Positions 60,955 through 64,000 of a stretch of 64,000 bases of DNA are shown here, one piece after another. The stretch's first letter is position 1. The number at the start of each line of letters is the position of its first letter. This DNA is from Vibrio sinaloensis DSM 21326 (GTDB taxonomy: Bacteria > Pseudomonadota > Gammaproteobacteria > Enterobacterales > Vibrionaceae). Made by a program: the position numbers and the translations under genes. The stretch covers positions 1 to 64,000 of the forward strand of contig NZ_AEVT01000122.1 of the NCBI RefSeq assembly GCF_000189275.1, read 5' to 3'. The notes below the pieces were generated by a model. That model saw nothing but the letters and a program-made list of their open reading frames with translations. It searched no databases and was not told the DNA's origin.

Positions 60955-61330
60955 TATTCCTCTTCGCGTTATCAAAACAATCACGATGACCGGCAATCTA
61001 ATTATCGACAGTCTAAATTACCGAGCAATATAACCATAAACAACACCAATGTGACCAGCTAATATCTATGAGCTTAATCACATAAACAACACCCTTCTCA
61101 AAAGCAAACGGTTGCTTATAGGTGAAAAGCAGCGCAGTTTCTTGTTGACTCCTTCATCTTTGTCCAAATGCGAGGCAAATCATAAAAAAACTTTATTTTA
61201 TTAACTACTTAGGCCAACTATTGTTTGATAATACGCGCGTCATATTGCATCCTTTGCTTAAGCAACAACTTTCAATGCTCGTACTTTGTCATCGAGTGTT
61301 GAAATCTACTCATACTCTAGGAAAAAAGTC
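60955..61330. other. Divergent intergenic region
   Basis: About 375 bases between the NTF2-like gene and the chemoreceptor gene; AT-rich near 61180-61260. I see no gene and no clear sigma-54 or sigma-28 promoter. It must hold the chemoreceptor promoter. Confidence 0.4.
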
Positions 61331-62965
61331 ATGCTGCAACGACTGACCATTAAACACAAACTGGCTCTGCCTATTGTGTTGCTCGCCTTAGTTATCGCGA
61401 TTATTACTCTCATTAACGTCTTCCAAGCAAATCAACAGCAAACACTGAATCATCAGCTCAATAGCGATGTCCAGCCTGTCATGGAAGCACTAGAAGATGG
61501 CTACCGCGACCTTTATCAAGTGATCACCGCAGCTCAAGGCGTTATGCTAGCCAAAACCCCACAACAACTTGAGTACAGCATTGAAGAGTTCAAGGACAAC
61601 GCGTACAAAGCGGAGCCAAGATTTGCCAAGATGCGCTCGCTCATTGACAAAGGTTATCTAGAGCCAAGCCAACGCCGAGTTGCCGACGAACTCACTACGG
61701 CCACCACACGTTGGGTCAAGCTTTACGAACCTATGTTCGCCGACATTGATAATGCCAGCAGCTACTTTGCTCGTAACGAAGCAGCGCTTGAATCAGAGTT
61801 TAAGGTGATTAAAAACCACCTAGGTGCCGTTCGAGAGAGCGTAGAGCAGGTACAATTGAGACTTCGCAGTGACGTTTCAGATTCAATCACCTACAGTAAG
61901 TTTGTCATCGAAGCTGGTGCCGCAATTGCCGTTTTATTGGTTGTACTTTCATTTTGGATTTCAAATCGCTTAGTTCTCAAGCCGATTAATGATATTGGTG
62001 TAGCAATGCAAGAGATTGCCAGTGGAGACGGAGATCTTGCAAAACGGATTGAAGTCACTACTAATGATGAATTGGGTAAACTTGCACAAGGTTTTAATTC
62101 GTTTGTAAGCCGCATTCATACCACAGTAGAGCAAGTCATTATCTCTTCCAATGCTGTGCGAGCAGAAATGGAGAACATTAAGACTCTCACTCAAACCGTG
62201 GCTGAATTCTCAGGTCAACAACAACAAGAAAGTGAAATGGTCGCGACTGCGGTAAACGAAATGCAGGCCACCAGCCACACCGTCGCGTCTAGTGCAGAGG
62301 AAGCCGCGCATGCTAGCCAAAAGGCCAATGACGAAACACACAGTACCGATAAAGTCCTAACGGCGACGGTTTCTTCTATCGAAACGCTCGCCAATGAAAT
62401 AGATAACGCTAGTCAAGTTATTCATAACCTTGATGCCGATGTCAGTAACATTGCTTCAATACTCGATGTGATCCGAGGTATTGCTGATCAAACCAATTTA
62501 CTCGCGCTAAATGCTGCGATTGAAGCCGCTCGAGCGGGTGAACAAGGGCGCGGTTTTGCCGTCGTTGCGGATGAGGTACGCTCGCTGGCAAGCCGTACCC
62601 AAGAAAGTACCGGTGAAATTCACTCCATGATTGAACGATTGCAACAAGGTGCGCGCGAAGCTGTCTCAGTGATGGAAGCAAGTAAAGACAGTGGTCAACA
62701 AACCATTGTGAGTGCGGGAGGCGCGTCTGACTCGCTGCGCGAAATTATGGCGTCTATTACGCTCATGAACGAGATGAACACTCAAATCGCAACGGCGGCC
62801 AGTGAGCAAAATAGTGTCAGTGACGAAGTCAACAACAACGTGGTAAGAATACTCGACAACAGTAACCAGATGGTAGAGATGGTAAGCAGCGCGGAAAATG
62901 CCTGTGTTGCACTTTCTGCTCAGTGCGAAACGCTAGATGAGTTGGTCGCGCAATTTAAGGTGTGA
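61331..62965 (+). CDS. Chemoreceptor with helical ligand domain
   Basis: The protein (about 544 residues) has TM1 at residues 10-30, a periplasmic helical-bundle domain (about 35-190, no Cache motif), TM2 (about 192-212) and HAMP (about 213-265, [20 protein letters not shown]). The signalling domain tip [20 protein letters not shown] lies near 395. The start 61331 follows AGGAAAAAAGTC; a TTG further up is disregarded. Ligand unknown. A bidirectional terminator follows. Confidence 0.9.
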   Translation: MLQRLTIKHKLALPIVLLALVIAIITLINVFQANQQQTLNHQLNSDVQPVMEALEDGYRDLYQVITAAQGVMLAKTPQQLEYSIEEFKDNAYKAEPRFAKMRSLIDKGYLEPSQRRVADELTTATTRWVKLYEPMFADIDNASSYFARNEAALESEFKVIKNHLGAVRESVEQVQLRLRSDVSDSITYSKFVIEAGAAIAVLLVVLSFWISNRLVLKPINDIGVAMQEIASGDGDLAKRIEVTTNDELGKLAQGFNSFVSRIHTTVEQVIISSNAVRAEMENIKTLTQTVAEFSGQQQQESEMVATAVNEMQATSHTVASSAEEAAHASQKANDETHSTDKVLTATVSSIETLANEIDNASQVIHNLDADVSNIASILDVIRGIADQTNLLALNAAIEAARAGEQGRGFAVVADEVRSLASRTQESTGEIHSMIERLQQGAREAVSVMEASKDSGQQTIVSAGGASDSLREIMASITLMNEMNTQIATAASEQNSVSDEVNNNVVRILDNSNQMVEMVSSAENACVALSAQCETLDELVAQFKV

Positions 62966-62978
62966 CGGTAGCACGCAT

Positions 62979-63010
62979 AAAAAAACGGGGCCTATTTGGC
63001 CCCGTTTTTT
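62979..63010. terminator. Bidirectional terminator
   Basis: AAAAACGGGGCC (62981-62992) and GGCCCCGTTTTT (62998-63009) form a 12-bp stem with a five-base loop. There is an A-run on the left and a T-run on the right, so it ends both the chemoreceptor gene and the convergent PilZ gene. Confidence 0.92.
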
Positions 63011-63011
63011 A

Positions 63012-63368
63012 TTAAGCAGCTTGAACTCGTAAGCGCTCAAAATGCCTTGGATAATTCTTACGTATGTGGCGCTGCTCTTCGACCATGTTTTTAAACGAAG
63101 GGCCTTTCTTTAGCTGTACGATCACTTCTTGATCATCAAAACGCAGCACAGCACCTTCTATGGATACTTCACAGTCATTATGCAGTGATAACACCCCTTT
63201 CATGCTTAACCCTTTATACAGGTTAGAGAAGTTGTTCATGATGACTCGAATGCCACCCTCTGAGACTTCACTGACATGAAACAGTTCTTGTGAGAAACGC
63301 ACACTTGGTCTGCCACGTCGTGGATATTTAAGGCGGTAAAATTTACGCTTCTGCTCTACATCATTCAT
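63012..63368 (-). CDS. PilZ-domain c-di-GMP-binding protein
   Basis: The 118-residue protein is almost only a PilZ domain: RKFYRLKYPRRGRP (the RxxxR motif, residues 8-12) and FHVSEVSEGGIRV (the D/NxSxxG motif with Glu in first position, about residues 30-42). It should bind c-di-GMP and pass the signal on to a partner. AGGAGCGTTGAC precedes the ATG. It is next to a chemoreceptor, so a link to motility is possible but not shown. Confidence 0.85.
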   Translation of the reverse strand: MNDVEQKRKFYRLKYPRRGRPSVRFSQELFHVSEVSEGGIRVIMNNFSNLYKGLSMKGVLSLHNDCEVSIEGAVLRFDDQEVIVQLKKGPSFKNMVEEQRHIRKNYPRHFERLRVQAA

Positions 63369-63643
63369 GTCAACGCTCCTTTTAACCCCATGTTTAACGC
63401 CATTCCATTATTATAGTTCCTAACCTCTGCTACACGTTATCAAAAAACGCGCGACACTTCACTACCCATTGATATCGGCCATATAAAACAATGCTTTAGA
63501 TAATTTATCAAAATGGATAAAAACAAAACTCAAAGCTATCATAAACTATTGATATATAAGGGCATTATCTAAATTAAAATTCTCTTTACTTTATGAGACA
63601 AGACGAGTAAATTTCGCCCAGATTTCACTCAACGAGTAATACC

Positions 63644-64000
63644 ATGTCTGAGCAACGTTTAGGCAATTGGATGGCAGCTATCTCCTTCTTTTTATGGGGA
63701 ATACTTCCACTCTACTATCAGTTTTTACCCAACGCTGCGACGGATGAATTGCTCGCAGTTCGACTAGTGGCTTCAGTACCATGCGGCCTCATTATTGTGC
63801 TAGCCATCACAAAAAGGCTACCTAATTTAAAAGCACTATGGGCAGATAAGTATTCACTCAAACTCACCTTTCTTGGTAGTTTGATGATGTCTATCTCGTG
63901 GGCGGCATTCACCTGGGCACTCACTAACGATCGAGTAATTGATGCAAGCCTCGGATTTTTCATCAGTCCGTTGATGATGAGCGCGTTAGGAGTCTTTGTA
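63644..64000 (+). CDS. RarD-like EamA transporter (partial, N-terminus)
   Basis: From ATG 63644, 119 codons run to the window edge: MSEQRLGNWMAAISFFLWGI, then LPLYYQFLPNAATDELLAVR, WAAFTWALTNDRVIDASLGF and FISPLMMSALGVFV. This is the RarD branch of the EamA family (about 300 residues, ten helices), for which roughly the first third is in view. Substrate unknown. Confidence 0.85.
   Translation, partial: MSEQRLGNWMAAISFFLWGILPLYYQFLPNAATDELLAVRLVASVPCGLIIVLAITKRLPNLKALWADKYSLKLTFLGSLMMSISWAAFTWALTNDRVIDASLGFFISPLMMSALGVFV

Noticed and set aside
1-64000. tRNA, rRNA, insertion sequences, prophage or CRISPR arrays
   Set aside because: No cloverleaf-like tRNA sequence, transposase, integrase, phage structural gene or spaced direct repeats were seen.

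Overview
The window reads as a chromosomal segment of a marine gamma-proteobacterium, almost certainly a Vibrio or close relative. Supports are the protein set (Aer-like and dCache chemoreceptors, several GGDEF/EAL proteins, DUF3081, Rof, PhnA/YjdM, a ShyB-like endopeptidase), the moderate GC content and the short gene spacing. No rRNA, tRNA, insertion sequence, prophage, CRISPR array or integron attC site was seen. Function calls rest on motif and family recognition by eye; no database search was run.

Layout. 1-7.1 kb: the start of a ToxR/CadC-type regulator, two MFS exporters, an orphan periplasmic binding protein, a CIA30 protein coupled to a DUF3081 protein, and a protein with an HEFWH motif. 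7.3-11.5 kb: a SitABCD-type Mn/Fe ABC transporter operon divergent from a Fur-family (Mur-like) regulator, with two operator-like sites between them. 11.5-15.2 kb: a class II tryptophanyl-tRNA synthetase behind a leader peptide with tandem Trp codons, then the MesX-MesD methionine synthase pair. 15.4-24.5 kb: zinc-ribbon protein, two lipoproteins (one a lipase) with two strong palindromic operators, a duplicated 6-pyruvoyl-tetrahydropterin-synthase protein, an S66 peptidase, a 751-residue secreted EF-hand protein and an Aer-like chemoreceptor. 24.7-29.0 kb: peroxiredoxin, a two-gene binding-protein/diguanylate-cyclase sensor operon, a small-molecule kinase and a YbaK-type deacylase.

29.2-38.2 kb is the most coherent block, a zinc-starvation island: zur followed by a second dihydroorotase, a gamma-carbonic-anhydrase-like protein and a COG0523 metallochaperone with a His8 stretch; an M23 endopeptidase divergent from an aspartoacylase-family protein; AdhP; and a PAS-GGDEF diguanylate cyclase. 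Four copies of GTTATAACAT, the Zur-box core, sit upstream of these units. AdhP has a near-perfect Fur box as well.

38.2-64 kb: pirin, DUF805, an orphan PstS divergent from a GGDEF-EAL protein, then a long, mostly minus-strand run of small housekeeping or accessory enzymes (AraC regulator, Nudix, GNATs, GST, HAD, RidA, HD, VOC, Rof, LysE, EamA, methyltransferase, a metzincin protease), two more chemoreceptors and a PilZ protein. One GNAT gene is broken by two frameshifts, and its EamA neighbour seems to start at AUU. The right edge cuts a RarD-like transporter.

The recurring themes are metal homeostasis (Sit/Mur, Zur, Fur sites, COG0523) and c-di-GMP or chemotactic signalling (three GGDEF proteins, one EAL, one PilZ, three chemoreceptors). 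A Zur-type site before a diguanylate cyclase may join the two themes.
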